Shown here: in pieces, positions 1 to 23,412 of the stretch
How positions within the stretch are numbered: the first letter of the stretch is position 1
How the letters are laid out: every line of letters begins with the position of its first letter
DNA from: Apostichopus japonicus
Lineage: Eukaryota > Echinodermata > Holothuroidea > Aspidochirotida > Stichopodidae
Assembly: GCF_037975245.1 (NCBI RefSeq)
Contig: NC_092582.1
Coordinates: 20,546,577-20,610,576, forward strand
DNA length: 64,000 bases
Direction: 5' to 3'
Program-made: the position numbers and the translations under genes
Notes under the pieces: model-generated
The model's input: the letters and a program-made list of their open reading frames with translations, nothing else
Databases searched by the model: none
What the model was told of the DNA's origin: nothing

Positions 1-1600
1 CAGCCAAAATAAGCATCAGCTTTTGTAGCTTTTCGAGTAGAAAAACCAACATAAAACGCCGTAGACTTTGGATCAATTTTGTGAGATCCACGCGTAAACA
101 TTTCTCAGCACCCGGAGTGTCTCATGCCCATGAGTCCACATGCATGACCCTGCCTCTGTGTATGCTGCAAATTTCTTACTCTGCGAAACTTATATACTTT
201 CGACAGCTGTGGCGGACATAGCTAATGTGAAATTGACCGTTTCAAGTCTCCTCGTAAACACGCCTTGGACGTCCTTACATGTAACATTATATCACGCAAT
301 TGAAAGTTATAGGCCTACTATATAAGAGATGACCGTGTATATACCGTGCCTAGGGTAGCATTGTTAGTACATGTAGTGAGTTACAACGCCCGCCGGGGTT
401 GTCTCACAGCATGTGTAAATAGTCATGTTAGGATTTCATCGCATTTATCTTTTTCATTTGTTGTATTCCAGTATCGTGAGTTCGTGATACATGTGTTATA
501 TTGTCCGTTATGTTTATTCCGGTATCTGCCTGGTCCAAGGAGTTGAATAAAAACGGTACTATGTAGCGATCGGACGTTTTATTTCGTTAGTGACTGTATT
601 GTGATTGTGGGATGTTACTGGTCAAGGCCTGTTTCAACTAAACCTATCTCTATGGAATTACACAGAGTCACGGTAGTATTTTGACCAGGATTGAACGAGA
701 AACGTGGATTTGGATATTCACTGCTAAATTTTGTTTATTGAAAGGATACTTTTGCTGTGTTTGTACTTTTGGATATTAAAATGAGTAAGTACTATGTTCA
801 GCTGAAGCTTGGTCATGTATATGCTACCCTGGTCGATTTGGCCAGCGTCTTCTCGTAGTTGTTCGATTATGTTTAGTGTCTTTTTGGTAATTCGTGGACA
901 GTAATGTAACCCATTTTCCCGTCACATATCACGCATGAGGCATCTGTTAGGTATATTCTTCTATTCAGTTTAGGGTATCTTGCGATCAATTTTTATGTCG
1001 GATTCGGCAAGCTGCTTGCATGTTCTACAGTATATTGTACCGTACGGACCTATTGACATTCCGCTATGTATGTAAACGATGCCTCCATTTGAGTGGAAAT
1101 TATGCTAATAAAATAACCTATTTTACTAAATTTTCTGCTTAAAATTGTCTTAAAACTAGTTGTTCACCTTTATGTGTTCTTATTTTAAGCTAACAGCTTT
1201 TCAAACGCTCTAAAATGGAAGTCATATACAGTTCAATTGTTTGCTATCTGTGTATAAACAGTGCCTGCTTCAGCGTTTAATTTTCGCGGTATACCAATCA
1301 CGACGTCACACGGTTACCAGAGGCACCTTTGGGTCAATCTCTGTTTTCAGACATTCCAGAGGTACATGTCACGTGACTACCCAAAATGTCCATTTTCGTG
1401 GTCGTTTATTGTGGGTTATAGTAGGTTTTCGAAGAATTTTATATTACACGTGTTTATTATGGGTATGTAAACTCCCAAATTAATGGAAATCCCCCCCCCC
1501 CCAAAAAAAATGTTGTCTCCGTAGTTGGTCTTTAAGCTTCCAAAATGTGAGGAGCTAAAGCTGTTCCACAGAAGAATTTCATTGTAAGGATGCTATGGTG
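1..1600. other. No gene recognised
   Basis: Presumed intron of the factor B-like gene. No VWA or protease exon seen. On the minus strand 112-1 is an open stretch running off the left edge (…DPKSTAFYVGFSTRKATKAD…) that I cannot assign. Confidence 0.4.
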
Positions 1601-1609
1601 GCCATCTCA

Positions 1610-1775
1610 ACATTTTGACGTTTCATCTCAAAGTTTAAACATTTTATCTCAAAGTTATAACGTTTCTCCTCGAAATGTTGACATGTCATGTCAGAACTTC
1701 GTCGTTTGTTTTATCTCAAAGTTTCGACGTTCATATTATCTCTCGAAATTTGAATATTCAACTTGAACTTTGATG
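1610..1775 (+). repeat. Degenerate ATCTCAAAGTTTCGACGTT array
   Basis: Five or so loose copies of TTTATCTCAAAGTT / TCTCGAAATTT spaced 20-30 bp apart. Marginal. Confidence 0.4.
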
Positions 1776-2062
1776 TTCTACGCCAAGCTTTAATTTGCAT
1801 AATATGTGTCACATACAATAATACACACACAAGATCACATAGATTTTGCTTTCGCAAGATATCAAAAATGCGTTGGGGTTTCGTTTACACACACATCCAC
1901 ACCATCACCATCACATGGATACTATTTACCTTCGTCAAGGAATCAAGAGTAATAATGCATGCCCAGTTACGTAGCTGCCCACACTATAAACCATGATCAA
2001 CATTTTCATCTTCAAAGTAATGGATATATATTAATGCAGAGGATGCTATTCTCAAAACTTAC

Positions 2063-12788
<10,726 letters not shown>

Positions 12789-13249
12789 GAGATATAACTG
12801 TCGAAAAACACGAAGTAGAAATACACTTTTTTAAATTATCTACTTGCATGGTAATATTGATAATTCATCACATACTCCACGAGGCATATCTTTAACTTTA
12901 AGCACTAGATCATGATATCATCAACGTGATTTTAAACTACAGAAAATATAAGTACGAGGGGTTGTTTATTGCCGTTATGAGTCGAGTTCTCTGTAATTTC
13001 GGTGTGCTTTGGAGGCTTGGCTAGCCGTAACGACATTACACAGAGATAGAAATGATGGTTACAAAAGCCGAACTTAATGTTTCTGGTATCAACATTGCCA
13101 CATATAATATTGCATAGCTCAAGAATAGAAAGAGTGCTGGGAATGTTTCTACGTAGCTATTCTGGTTTTCAAGATATTGATTGTGTGAAAACATTCGATG
13201 CTACTAAAATTGTTAGTGGGTGGGCCGTTTCTTAAAGGGACAATCGTGA

Positions 13250-13370
13250 CACTATGTAAGCGGAGCGCCACCATCTTAGCGAAGCCAATAAATTGTTGGC
13301 AAAACTGCCTCCCAGACTGCCGGAAGTGGCACTTCAAAGGCCTTGTAAGTTGCATCTAAACATTATTATT
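13250..13370 (-). repeat. Old copy of the hAT-associated ~120-bp module
   Basis: The minus strand reads AAGGCCTTTGAAGTGCCACT, then CTGGGAGGCAG and GATGGTGGCGCTCCGCT: the same module as in 32805, 33700, 34135, 40590 (reverse), 43090 and 44305, more diverged. Confidence 0.6.
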
Positions 13371-13661
13371 TTGAGATCTCATATTTTAGAAATTTACACT
13401 CCAAAAAAGAGGTTAACTTAGAAAAAATTATTCGGTAAAATAACTTTCAAGAAAGATAGGACTTTAAGTTACTTTATAAGCTCTGCTTTATTCATTGTGG
13501 GGAATTTAGGTGTTAATGAAATTGTTAGGTTTTTGTTGTAATTATTTGTATTACATGCCAAACTGGGCCCAACTGGAGAGGGTGGGGGTGTAAATGAGCT
13601 GAGTGGGTGGGCCGTGTAGGGGACAGTGCCTCAATATTCTTAGTTACTTAGTTAAACCATC

Positions 13662-13662
<1 letters not shown>

Positions 13663-13755
<93 letters not shown>
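13663..13755. repeat. (TA)n microsatellite
   Basis: About 46 perfect TA units. Confidence 0.95.
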
Positions 13756-13758
<3 letters not shown>

Positions 13759-14310
13759 GTTGGTTAGGTTCATGATCTACATCTAGATCATCTAAAGATC
13801 ATTGCAGTACATTATTACTTCCATTGTATCATGTGATAAACCGGGGTTTCCGTTTTCCAATTTCTTGAAATTTCGTGATTGTTTTTCGGTTCTTTCGCGA
13901 AGGGTTCTTTGCAGGGGAATACCCATTTCTATTCTAATTCCTTTTTATTTGAAGAGTCTTTCGAGTTCGTTTCATGCGAAGCGGAAATAGTTAATGTAAT
14001 GATAGGTGTCTGTAGAGCCGTTAAACGATCTGCTTGCGGAAATGGCTGATAGCTTCTGCAAGGTCACGGATCAAGTTTTCTGAACTAAAAAGGATTGGTC
14101 GAAATCGATCAAATATAGGGCTAAAAGCGATATCTGATTGTTAGTTTTTTAAGTCTGGTATTTTACCTCCAAAAACTGCTGACTCGGCGCTCTTCATAGA
14201 CCAACTTGTTTTTGTCTCTAACTTTACTGTCGGTATAGACTTGTGCGATGGCAACTATACGCTACCATACTATTTATTAGTTTCTTCTTCTTTGTTTGAT
14301 TTCTGTTTTG

Positions 14311-14319
<9 letters not shown>

Positions 14320-14388
<69 letters not shown>
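14320..14388. repeat. (TA)n microsatellite
   Basis: About 34 perfect TA units; no SINE attached. Confidence 0.95.
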
Positions 14389-14389
<1 letters not shown>

Positions 14390-15690
14390 TGTTTATAGTA
14401 CATTAGAATCAACAAAGTGGGTATAATGTATGTCGTATAACAATATAATTGCTGCTGCAGTTCCTTTAAGATGTTTGTAGAGAGAAATGTGTTCTTTACA
14501 AAAGCAATCAAATCTACTGTATGAAGTAGTACCAAGTATAATTTTAATGTTCCTTTGTTAATTTAATTAGCCTGTTGAATGTTTTTCTACATTGACAAAC
14601 AATGCAAACCCTACGATTTTAGTAATATTGACCTTTCTGAGAAGGACCGTCGCTGACCTACTAACGAAGTCTTCGGCTTTGAGTACAGCGTTTCTGTATG
14701 TTGACGTGTTGGATGAATCTAACCGTAATAGTAGTTACCGACTGTGCGATCGGCGGTTTAGTCAATGCCGACTTAACAATTTGCGGTTGCCTCACAATTT
14801 TGCAAGGTCGGTAAGAGGTTCTCCGTAGTCAAAAAGAGAGATGTTTCACACGGACGGACTGATTTATTGGGTGTGCATGCAAACACATCACTGTATATAA
14901 GAAACTTGAAACGTACTCTTTGGATGTTCTTGTTTACTAAAGGTATCAATGGATTTGCGACTTTAGATATCACATTGCTTCTGTGTTCCAGACAGTCATG
15001 ATTTAAGGTTAGGGTAATTAGTTCAATTCTTTGTCATGCAGGGGACACAGTGACACATTTTATCGGTTAGGCGTTAGGAGGCACGTTAATTATGTGGGTG
15101 GGGTGGGTGGGGGGTGCTTAGGGAGCCTACTCAGCAGCTGCTTCATTTAATCCCTGATTTAACGGAAGGATGTGATTACTGCTCTACATGCAAGAGACTA
15201 TAGGCTGTATGGGGCTCAGTTCTTAGAACTTCGTACTAACTCTTTGGATAGGAATACAAGAAGGAAAATCACTTTAAAGACGTTGGGGTTTTCAACATTT
15301 CCCCCTTAAATTGGTAGTCAAAGCAAACTTTGTTTTTGACTAGGGAAAAAGCCCATATATACTAAGCTTCCTGGTAAAATTTGCATGCAGTTCTTAAATT
15401 GCGTTTTCGAGATCTTGATAGTTGAATATGTCATAGTTTGTTACCATGACTAAACTTGAAGCAAACAGGTTTGATGTCATAGTTGCGCAATGACAGCAAT
15501 ATTGGTTTCCTTTTTCATTCTTTTCTCTCTTATTTTCACTTTATTGTTTTGAGCTTGGATTGGACAATATTCCAAATTTAGTGATGTACAGTGAACAATT
15601 CCCCAACTGACTGTATATAGCGTATTCAGATGTTAATGCATTGCAAAATTTAGGACGAAAGTGTATTTTTTGAACTATGAACTATGTATA

Positions 15691-15895
15691 TTAGATCCTC
15701 GCGAAGGAGCCTCATTGGCTTATCAAAGCCGCAAGCTGACCGAAGTCAGTCTCTCACATTTATATTTAACGTCCTTGATTATTAATTGTTAATTGTCAAC
15801 AACTCTGTACCTGGACGACATTAATCTGGGCGTGAATCGAACCGGGGACCTTATGATTGAAAGGCACCGGCGTTAACCACTGAGCTAACACTCCT
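15691..15895 (-). mobile_element. tRNA-derived SINE (family 2)
   Basis: On the minus strand it starts GGAGTGTTAGCTCAGTGG, an A box (15888-15878), then B box GGTTCGATTC (15843-15834), then a ~130-bp body that includes TTGCGGCTTTGATAAGCC and ends in GGATCTAA. Closely matches 20863-21095 and the 3' fragment at about 30618-30741. Confidence 0.75.
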
Positions 15896-16439
15896 TCTTA
15901 TAAACTTATAAACATAAACAAATTGGTTATTGTGCATCTATGTACCCTTGTGCATTAAATGTATGCGATATCGATACGATATATGTATACGAATACGATA
16001 GTCCTGAACTGAATGTCAATTTCACTATATACTTAGGTTATGTTCTTTTTTCATCAGACAAACATGAATTTTCCTCTTGGCTAGTTTTTTAATTGTGCTA
16101 TGGCAGCCGCGGATCTAATAGGTGTGGGATGCACAATCCCGCCCCCGCCCCCCCCCCAATCCCCCGTCTTCAACCCCACAAAAAAAGAATACTGGTTCTT
16201 AGCGCAACCTTGCGTGTTGATCTAATTTAATACCTAAGTTATGCCTAACTATGCCTTAGTATGCACTATTGCACGACCAACGTTGGTTTTCCGGGAGATG
16301 AACTAAGCACATCCTTACACGGCACTCCGCTTCATTTACAATAGTAAACTTGTTTTAAAACCAATCAATGTTTGCAATCGCTTCATTTGTGATATTTGCC
16401 GAAGAATGCACCATTTGACGTCTAAAGGGGAGATCCCCT

Positions 16440-16885
16440 ACCCCCTTCCCTACATGGGGGAGTCGGCTTCAAGGACCACATCAAACTTTCGCAATATGGT
16501 GATGACATCGCCATCTGGGCCCAGCCCCAACCAGCCACTCAGAGCAGAGGACTACCTTCAACGCTACATTAACCGAATACACAACTGGTGCAACGACTGG
16601 GGAATGGAACTCAACTCAACCAAGTCACAGATACTCTACATCGCCAAACACAACAAATTCTGGGGAAAACACATCTTACACTCAACAACATCGTCATACC
16701 AGTCGCAAATCAAGTTTACTTCCTGAGAATACTTATCGATAAACTCAACCTCGGACACCACCATCAAAACACCCTCAAGAGAGTCAGATAACAAGTGAAT
16801 CTACTACGACGAATAGCCGGTTCATCGGAAACCCCAGAGCATCACCACTCACAACCATGAAGATTTACAAGATTTTATGTCATGA
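16440..16885 (+). pseudogene. LINE reverse-transcriptase relic (palm and thumb)
   Basis: One frame reads KLSQYGDDIAIWAQPQPATQ (an RT active-site box with YGDD), another reads WCNDWGMELNSTKSQILYIA, and a third gives LKRVR then, past a stop, LLRRIAGSSETP. At least two frameshifts. Resembles Jockey/R1-like LINEs. Confidence 0.65.
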
Positions 16886-17228
16886 TTTGCCACCGCATGA
16901 ACTGTGAATTGCACTGTTGTGGTAGATTTTAGTATCAAATGGCTGCTTTATCTGACTATAACAATCTTCACCCTGCAATTTGAATCTCCAGAAGCTTCCA
17001 TTAACGTGAATTATTTGAAAAGATAATCAAATATGAGCTGGCAAGAATAGTATACTGCATATCAATTGAAACGAGGAGATTATACATAACAGCACTGCTG
17101 CAAGCAGTTACTTCAGAGAATCTATATGCGGTAAGCAACATACCAGCCCTCCAGGTTTATTGTGCCACCTTTATGCGACTGCTGAATGGTTATTAATCCA
17201 GGGAGCTGTTTAATCTGAATAAACCAAG

Positions 17229-17600
17229 TGATTTAAAGGGTGTGAAGACTCGCGCAAAAAGAAACGTCTAATGCCGGTAATCTGACCTAGTTTCGAATGA
17301 GGTGTAACAGAACTGTTAGACACCACCATCGATCACAGAAAAAACACACACAGCTTGCTACCATCGGTAATTAGACACTAGTGTATAGTCAGTACATACA
17401 GCTGCGGTCAATACCCACAGCACTGTGTACAAACAATACAGCGATGGACATCTTAGGTCCAGCTAAAGATAACAAGGTATCACGTTTCATTACTGTACTG
17501 TCTGCATTTTGTAACGACACGAAAAAACGTCACTTGCAAGCAACTTTACTTTTTCAGATTGCCGCACGCGGTCATGGGGAGAGTCTTCAATGCCTTTAAG
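17229..17600 (+). repeat. Dispersed repeat A, uninterrupted copy
   Basis: Starts TTTAAAGGGTGTGAAGACTC and runs through ATGAGGTGTAACAGAA, GGTAATTAGACACTAG and GGTATCACGTTTCATTACTG to GTCTTCAATGCCTTTAAG. It matches 20719-20862 plus 21096-21315 closely and has no coding potential. Confidence 0.7.
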
Positions 17601-17869
17601 TATCGTGTGGGTTATTCTTTCTTTCAAGTTTTAGAAACATTATCTTTTGATCCTGTCACCACAATTCTTGTAGAAAACTTTCAGTTGACTCTGCTGTACC
17701 GTCAAAATCATATGATCCTTATATTCATCAGTGCTTCTTTATACCCTATAATATTGCTGTTAATAAGCACGTTTCACCCTCATGAAGGAATAGCAAGTTC
17801 GATAAAAAGGGTCACCATACACGAAGGCAACATTGCACTAGATGCATCGACAAGAAGTTCACATTAACT

Positions 17870-19900
17870 GGAGAATGTAGTCGGATTTGTGTTATAATCC
17901 GTATCTTATAAGATAATAGCTTCTTCGGTTAACATTAATGATGTCTCTAAAACTTAAATGATGCTCAAGTGGCATAATAAAAAGGTTTATACTTACAATT
18001 TGTCCCGTTTAGGTCTCGTTGAAAGTTTAATCTTGTGCAGTTTCTCTGTTGTTGATAAGCTGCTGTTAAGCACTGATATGGCTTGATGTGTTACCGAGAA
18101 GCCTCTTTTATTGCGGTTTAACGTTTACATAGAATTGAACCACAGGGAAGCAGCGGAAGTACATGATATGTCGCAACGGGTTAAAGGGAATCCAGTTTCA
18201 AAGACACTGTTTCATTGATAGGTAGACTGCACCATACTTATGCGGCATGGAACCGAGGATGAGAATAAGTGCTGTGTTGAAATGATATCTTATTTAAATG
18301 TTATATAGTTTGTCAAGATTTCACCTTCGCGAGAGAGTACGTATCGGCTTCACGGAAAAAAATCGAACTACACTTTCTTTTAAAACCTTAAGGAACATAA
18401 AAGATTAAATCATAACAAAGGTACCTGTTAGGGCACTGATAGAATGCGAAAATACGTGCAGGCTAACCGAGAACTCCACGAAAGAACATGCAGGATAATC
18501 AAGAACTCCACGAAAGTACATGCAAGCTAATTGGAGGGTCAGAGTTTCCAGAAAATTAATTTTGAATACTTTAGCAAGTTTATAGCAGACGAAATTTTAA
18601 ACATAATGCTCTATAAGCCAACTAATTATAGAGGAAAAGTAAATGAGATGTCTAATGAGAAATCCAAAATGTGGCATCATGAAAAGAGCTCGCACTTAAA
18701 GGAAGTAGACTCGAGTTCCTACTGTTTGAATATGGAAACGCCCCCCCCCCCCTTTAATAAAAATAAACAAGCGCCAATCCTACGCGTACAATGGGTGAAA
18801 GTTGGAACATGAGAGTATTAACCTGTTGGCAAAGTACTTGAGTGCTTGGACTTTGTGCAGGCCTAAGCCTTGATACACACAATTATTATTTTAACAGTTA
18901 GGCCTACATTGTTGTTGAAAGAAGCCATATTTTATATAGATATGTCATACAATCTGGGTATTACGTTGCATGAAGAACAAAACCGCATTCCAACGAACGC
19001 TCTTGAAAGGATGTCATTGATATATTTTCAATGGGTTGGTTAAGATTTTCTCCATGGTGGCCTGCACGCCCGCGCGAGAATCGAGAATCTTATTTGGCTG
19101 TTACAGTTTATTGAGTATTACGAGAGGTTACATGACTGTAATGCATCAACGGAGTTTTAAGACTAGCATCGGCTGTTTCACGCAAACCCTACAAAATCCG
19201 TTTGTAACTAGAACAACTGTATTTGTTATACAAACACATCATTTTAGAGCGTGGTCACGGAAGGCCAACGTCAGTCAGTTGTTCATATTCAATATGGATG
19301 GGTCTTTGCTACTGCAACCCTTTTGAAGCTTTTGAAGTGTTTTTCGGTCAAAAAGAAGCCAGTTTGGCGTTTGGTCCCTCAACATAGCTAGGCAATAGTG
19401 TGTAATGTGTATAAACAAACTCTAGCTAGCATGTGTCTGCAATATAAACGAATAAATGATGACTAAAACCATCACAACCTAGCTGTCTATCACGAATCAC
19501 GCCTGGTTCGGACGTGACAGAGAATACACCGAGTCCTGGACAGTGATTGGTCAAATTGAACTATATGTTAAAGAGGAAATTAAGGCAGCACGCAATCATG
19601 ATCTTAATGGTTGATTTCAACATAGGCTCGAAAATGAACCAGTTCTTAATCACAAGAACTTATCTAATATTTAGTACCGACCTTTTGAAAGTTGGGAATG
19701 GCGCTAATTGAGGTTGATGAACAAAATCGCTGGATGATCGCCATAGATATTCAAATACATGTGACCTGGTTCACGGACGTTCTATCCGGACAACTTGCTT
19801 TTAACTTCAACATGGCAGACGCGATGTGTATGCTAGGCTATACTTATACCGTGTAGGTTGTACTGCATATGAAAAATGTACCGTACGTATGTAGCCTACT
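17870..19900. other. Intergenic, no gene recognised
   Basis: Only a short ~35-bp tandem piece at 18455-18535 (AAGAACTCCACGAAAG repeated) and a poly-C run at 18740. Short ORFs here show no family resemblance. Confidence 0.4.
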
Positions 19901-19911
19901 GGCATGTAGGT

Positions 19912-20055
19912 CTGACGTTACTTCAAGTAAAGCCCAACAAACTGCCGTACTGTCAGGCGTTCAGTTGTAACAGTCATTCTTCCCAAGTAAAGAAATCAAA
20001 GTTTTGGTTTCCACATCCGAAGAAGGAACCAGAACTGCAATCTACTTCTTTCTAA
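19912..20055 (+). pseudogene. Possible THAP-type zinc-finger exon fragment
   Basis: The frame reads KPNKLPYCQAFSCNSHSSQ and on through KFWFPHPKKEPEL before a TAA at 20053. The C-x4-C pair and the aromatic-x-FP-P-KKEPEL stretch resemble the N-terminal half of a THAP domain, found in DNA-binding proteins and P-element-type transposases. The later Cys and His are absent, there is no in-frame ATG and no clear donor. It could be a transposon relic or the first coding exon of a gene not resolved here. Confidence 0.35.
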
Positions 20056-20718
20056 CGCTGCACACACCAAAGTCACATCAGTCCGTATTACCGAGCCTAA
20101 CAACATTAGGCCTAGGCTGTTCGTCTCGGACTACGTTTGGTTTTCATCGTCATCGCTAATTCCATTATTTTCTCTTTCTTGTAATTCTGCCGCGTTAAAA
20201 CGTGGTTCATAATCGTAAGGAACAGGTCTGGCCATTTACACCGTGACAAGCAAAGCAATTTTCAATTGTTTTCATAATCTGACTTTCTGGGATATAGCAA
20301 GATGAATATCAAATGTTTACTAGCAAAATGTTTGTGTTAGTTACACACTGCACTTGCATAGGTAGCTAATGTTTGCGAAACGTAAAATATGCCTATAGTT
20401 TTCCGTATAGTACGTCACAAAGAGCCCGGATTATTGCTATTTCACATTTCAATGGCGACCCCCATGTTCCCAGGGTAGTGTCGTAATAAAAGTTAATTAT
20501 CTCAGGTAAGAAAAGAATGTGGTTGATTTGGTTATGTAATATTCGTCTTTTGAGTGGGGAAAACAATCTTGCCTTCAATTCTCCTTTAACGTATCCTCGT
20601 CAAGTTAGCAAAATTTTACGAACATACGAGGTTTTGCACCGGAGGCCTAATGGACGATTAATCTAACGAAAACCTGTAGGCCTTTAGTCTATTATTGAAA
20701 CTGTAACACTCTCCGGTC

Positions 20719-21315
20719 TTTTAAAGGGAGTGAAAACTCGCGCACAAAGAAACGTCTTTTGCCAGTAATCTGATCTAGTTTCGAATGAGGTGTAACAGAA
20801 GTGTTAGAAACCATCATCGATCCCAGAAAATACACACACAGCTTGCTATACCCTCGGTAATTGTGTGTGTATGTAAGTATGTATTTTAGATCCACCTGCA
20901 AGCAGGAACTCGCGAAGAAGCCACCATTGGCTTATCAAAAGCCGCAATCAGTCTCTGAGATTCATATTTTACCGTCCATGATGATGAATTGTCAACAACT
21001 CTGTAACTGGACGATATACATTAATCTTGGAGTGACTCGAATTCGGGACCTTATGATTGAAAGGCACCGGCGTTAACCACTGAGCTAACACTCCTAATTA
21101 GACACTAGTGAACAGTCAATACATGCAGCTACGGTCAATACCCACAACACAGTGTACACAGCAGCGATGGACATCTCAGGTCTAGATAAAAGATAACAAG
21201 GTATCACGTTTCATTACTGTCTGCATTTTGAAGCTACAATAAAAAAAACTTCACTTGCAACCAACGGAAAGTTAACTTTTCAGAGAACAACACGCGATTT
21301 GGGGCGAGTCTTCAA
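20719..21315 (+). repeat. Dispersed repeat A, copy interrupted by SINE and LINE
   Basis: Same sequence as 17229-17600 but split by the SINE at 20863-21095 and cut at 21315 by a LINE. The repeat resumes at 22981 with TTCAATGCCTTTAAA. Confidence 0.7.
20863..21095 (-). mobile_element. tRNA-derived SINE (family 2) inserted into a dispersed repeat
   Basis: A box at 21088-21078; B box degenerate. The tail at 20863-20890 is a CATACATAC/CACACA run. AATT (perhaps TAATT) is duplicated at 20859-20862 and 21096-21099. The related repeat at about 17373 reads GGTAATTAGACAC without the SINE, confirming the insertion point. Confidence 0.8.
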
Positions 21316-22980
21316 GAAGTTAATATTGTTATTATGAATTCACCTTCAAAGTCATGTGAACTTGACCCATTACCTACATGCTTAAGAAATGTATAACTGT
21401 GATTGTGCCATATATATCTATTATCATTAACAAATCCATTCAACGAGGTGTTTTTCCTGATAGCCTTAAGGTTGCACATATTCGGCCACTTCTTAAGAAA
21501 GATGGCTTAGATAAAGAAAGTTTTAAGAATTACAGACCAGTGGCAAACCTAAAATTCTTGGGGAAAACTATTGAACGCATTATTTCTAGTCGCATTACTG
21601 ATCATATGAATACCAATAATATCTATGATCCATTTCAATCTGCTTATAGGGCTAACCATGGTATTGAGACTGCTCTACTTCGAGTAAGCAGTGATATACT
21701 TTCTGAAATGGATAATGGTAGAATAGTGGCTATGGTCCTTTTAGACTTGAGTGCCGCATTCGACACTGTGGACCATGAAATTCTGCTTTCGCGTTTGAAT
21801 AGTTTCGTGGGTATTGATGCTGTTGCTCTGGAGTGGTGCAACTCTTACTTAAACAGACGACCTCAATATGTTTGTATTGGGGATGAATTATCCAATCCTG
21901 TATACATGGATTATTCAGTTCCACAGGGTTCAGTCCTTGGACCTCAGTGGTTCCCTATTTATACACTTCCAATTCGTAGAATTTTGGTGAAGCACAATAT
22001 TTCATATCACGTTTATGCAGACGATACCCAGATTTACATTGATTTCAGTCCTTCTCAAGATGAGAGTGTTAAAGCCATCAGATGCCTTGAGAGTTGCATC
22101 AATGATATCCGTTTGTGGATGAGACGTAATTTTTTTAAGCTTAATGAAGAAAAAACTGAGTTTTTGGTTCTTGTCATCAGCTTGCTAAAATTAATATTCC
22201 ATTCATATCAATTGGTAATGTTCAGGTTCGCCCTTCCACTCATGCGCGTAATCTTGGTGTAATTTTCGATTCCAATATGTTTATGAAACGCCACATTTCC
22301 AAAATAACAAGTTCTGCTGCATTTCATCTCAGAGGCATCTACAAATTACGAAACTATTTAAATGATAAGGCAACTGAACAAATTGTACATTCTTTTATCA
22401 CTTCAAGGTTGGATATGGGCAATTCCTTACTCCTCGGTCTTCCACATGAACAGATTCATAGACTCCAATTAATCCAAAACTCAGCTGCACGTATTGTAAC
22501 TCATTCTCATAAGCATTGTCATATCCACCCTGTCTTAAAAAACCTGCACTGGCTACCTGTAAAATATCGCATTATGTATAAAATTCTCCTTATTGTTTAT
22601 AAATCACTTAAAGGACATGGTCCAATGTATATTTCTGACTTATTACATATTTATGTCCCCTCTCGTAATCTAAGATCCAGCTCTCAATTTTTATTATCTG
22701 AAATTAAGTCCAAACATTCTTGGGGGAATAGGTCATTTATTGTTTCTGCCCCTCGCTTATGGAACCAACTTCCCTTAAAAATCAGAAAAACATCTACTCT
22801 CTCTAACTTTAAGAAGAGCATAAAATCCCACTTAATGACAAAAGCTTTTATATAATCTTATACCATTAAGTTTTTCTTCTGTCATTGTTTTGTATTATTC
22901 TGTATTATTTCTCATTGTCATTTGCGCCATGAACTTTCTTTGAGTGGTGTGTGCGCATTATAAGTCTTATTATTTTATTA
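21316..22980 (+). mobile_element. 5'-truncated non-LTR retrotransposon (CR1/L2-like LINE)
   Basis: The element holds a reverse-transcriptase region, a short 3'UTR and an AT-rich tail (TATTATTTTATTA). It interrupts dispersed repeat A: TTCAA precedes it (21311-21315) and follows it (22981-22985), and the uninterrupted copy reads GTCTTCAATGCC. The 5' truncation falls inside RT. Confidence 0.8.
21330..22855 (+). pseudogene. LINE reverse-transcriptase, frameshifted
   Basis: RT landmarks in order: NYRPVANLKFLGKTIER, LDLSAAFDTVDHEILL (palm Asp), SVPQGSVLGP, YHVYADDTQIYID (catalytic ADD), then a thumb and C-terminal region (RLWNQLPLKIRKT) to a TAA at 22853. The main frame runs 21378-22262, but the family sequence leaves it at about 22165-22172 for a second frame that runs on to the end. 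A further one-base shift lies near 21380. It is an inactive copy, related to CR1/L2/Jockey-type RT; clade not resolved. Confidence 0.8.
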
Positions 22981-23039
22981 TTCAATGCCTTTAAAACTGC
23001 TTGGTCGATTTCCTGGCGCTGGTTTGTCATCATCCAAAA

Positions 23040-23412
23040 CAAGGGCGTAGGAACCGGGGGGCTGGGGGGCGCCAGCCCCTCCAGTGAAAAATGTGGAGGG
23101 CGGAAGTATCATTCCGCCCCCCCCCCCCCGCTTCGCAAGTCAGAAAACCCCTTTTTCATTTCCAAATGAGAAAAAAATCTCATTTGGAGCACCAAATTGC
23201 ATCTAAGGCCTGGTGAAAATACAAAATTAAGTTTACAAAATGGAGTGGGTGTTGAAGTGTGCTATATTGCACCAAATTGCATCTGAGGCTACCTGGAAAT
23301 GCAAAAAATTCCAAAGGGGAGGGGGACACCCCCTCCCCTTAGACCCCTCCCCCAGGCCGGCCATCAGTCTTTAGCCCCCCCCCCCACTCAAAAGTACCTT
23401 TCTACGCCACTG
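23040..23412. mobile_element. 373-bp hAT-like MITE with perfect 8-bp target duplication
   Basis: Left end CAAGGGCGTAGGAACC; right end reversed CAGTGGCGTAGAAAGG. ATCCAAAA flanks both sides (23032-23039 and 23413-23420). G/C runs inside, no coding. Short imperfect TIRs of this type with 8-bp duplications are typical of hAT elements. Confidence 0.8.

Larger units (their letters stand above)
12830..15690. other. Intergenic, no gene recognised
   Basis: Apart from the module relic at 13250-13370 and two TA tracts, nothing identifiable. Possible promoter region of the factor B-like gene; no convincing TATA box placed. Confidence 0.4.

Noticed and set aside
1-112. Minus-strand open stretch at the left edge as a further VWA or protease exon
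   Set aside because: The residues (DPKSTAFYVGFSTRKATKAD) match neither a VWA beta-strand nor a trypsin motif, and it is cut by the window edge.
15834-15888. A functional tRNA gene on the minus strand
   Set aside because: A and B boxes are present but the acceptor stem does not pair and the sequence continues into a repeated non-tRNA body; it is a SINE.
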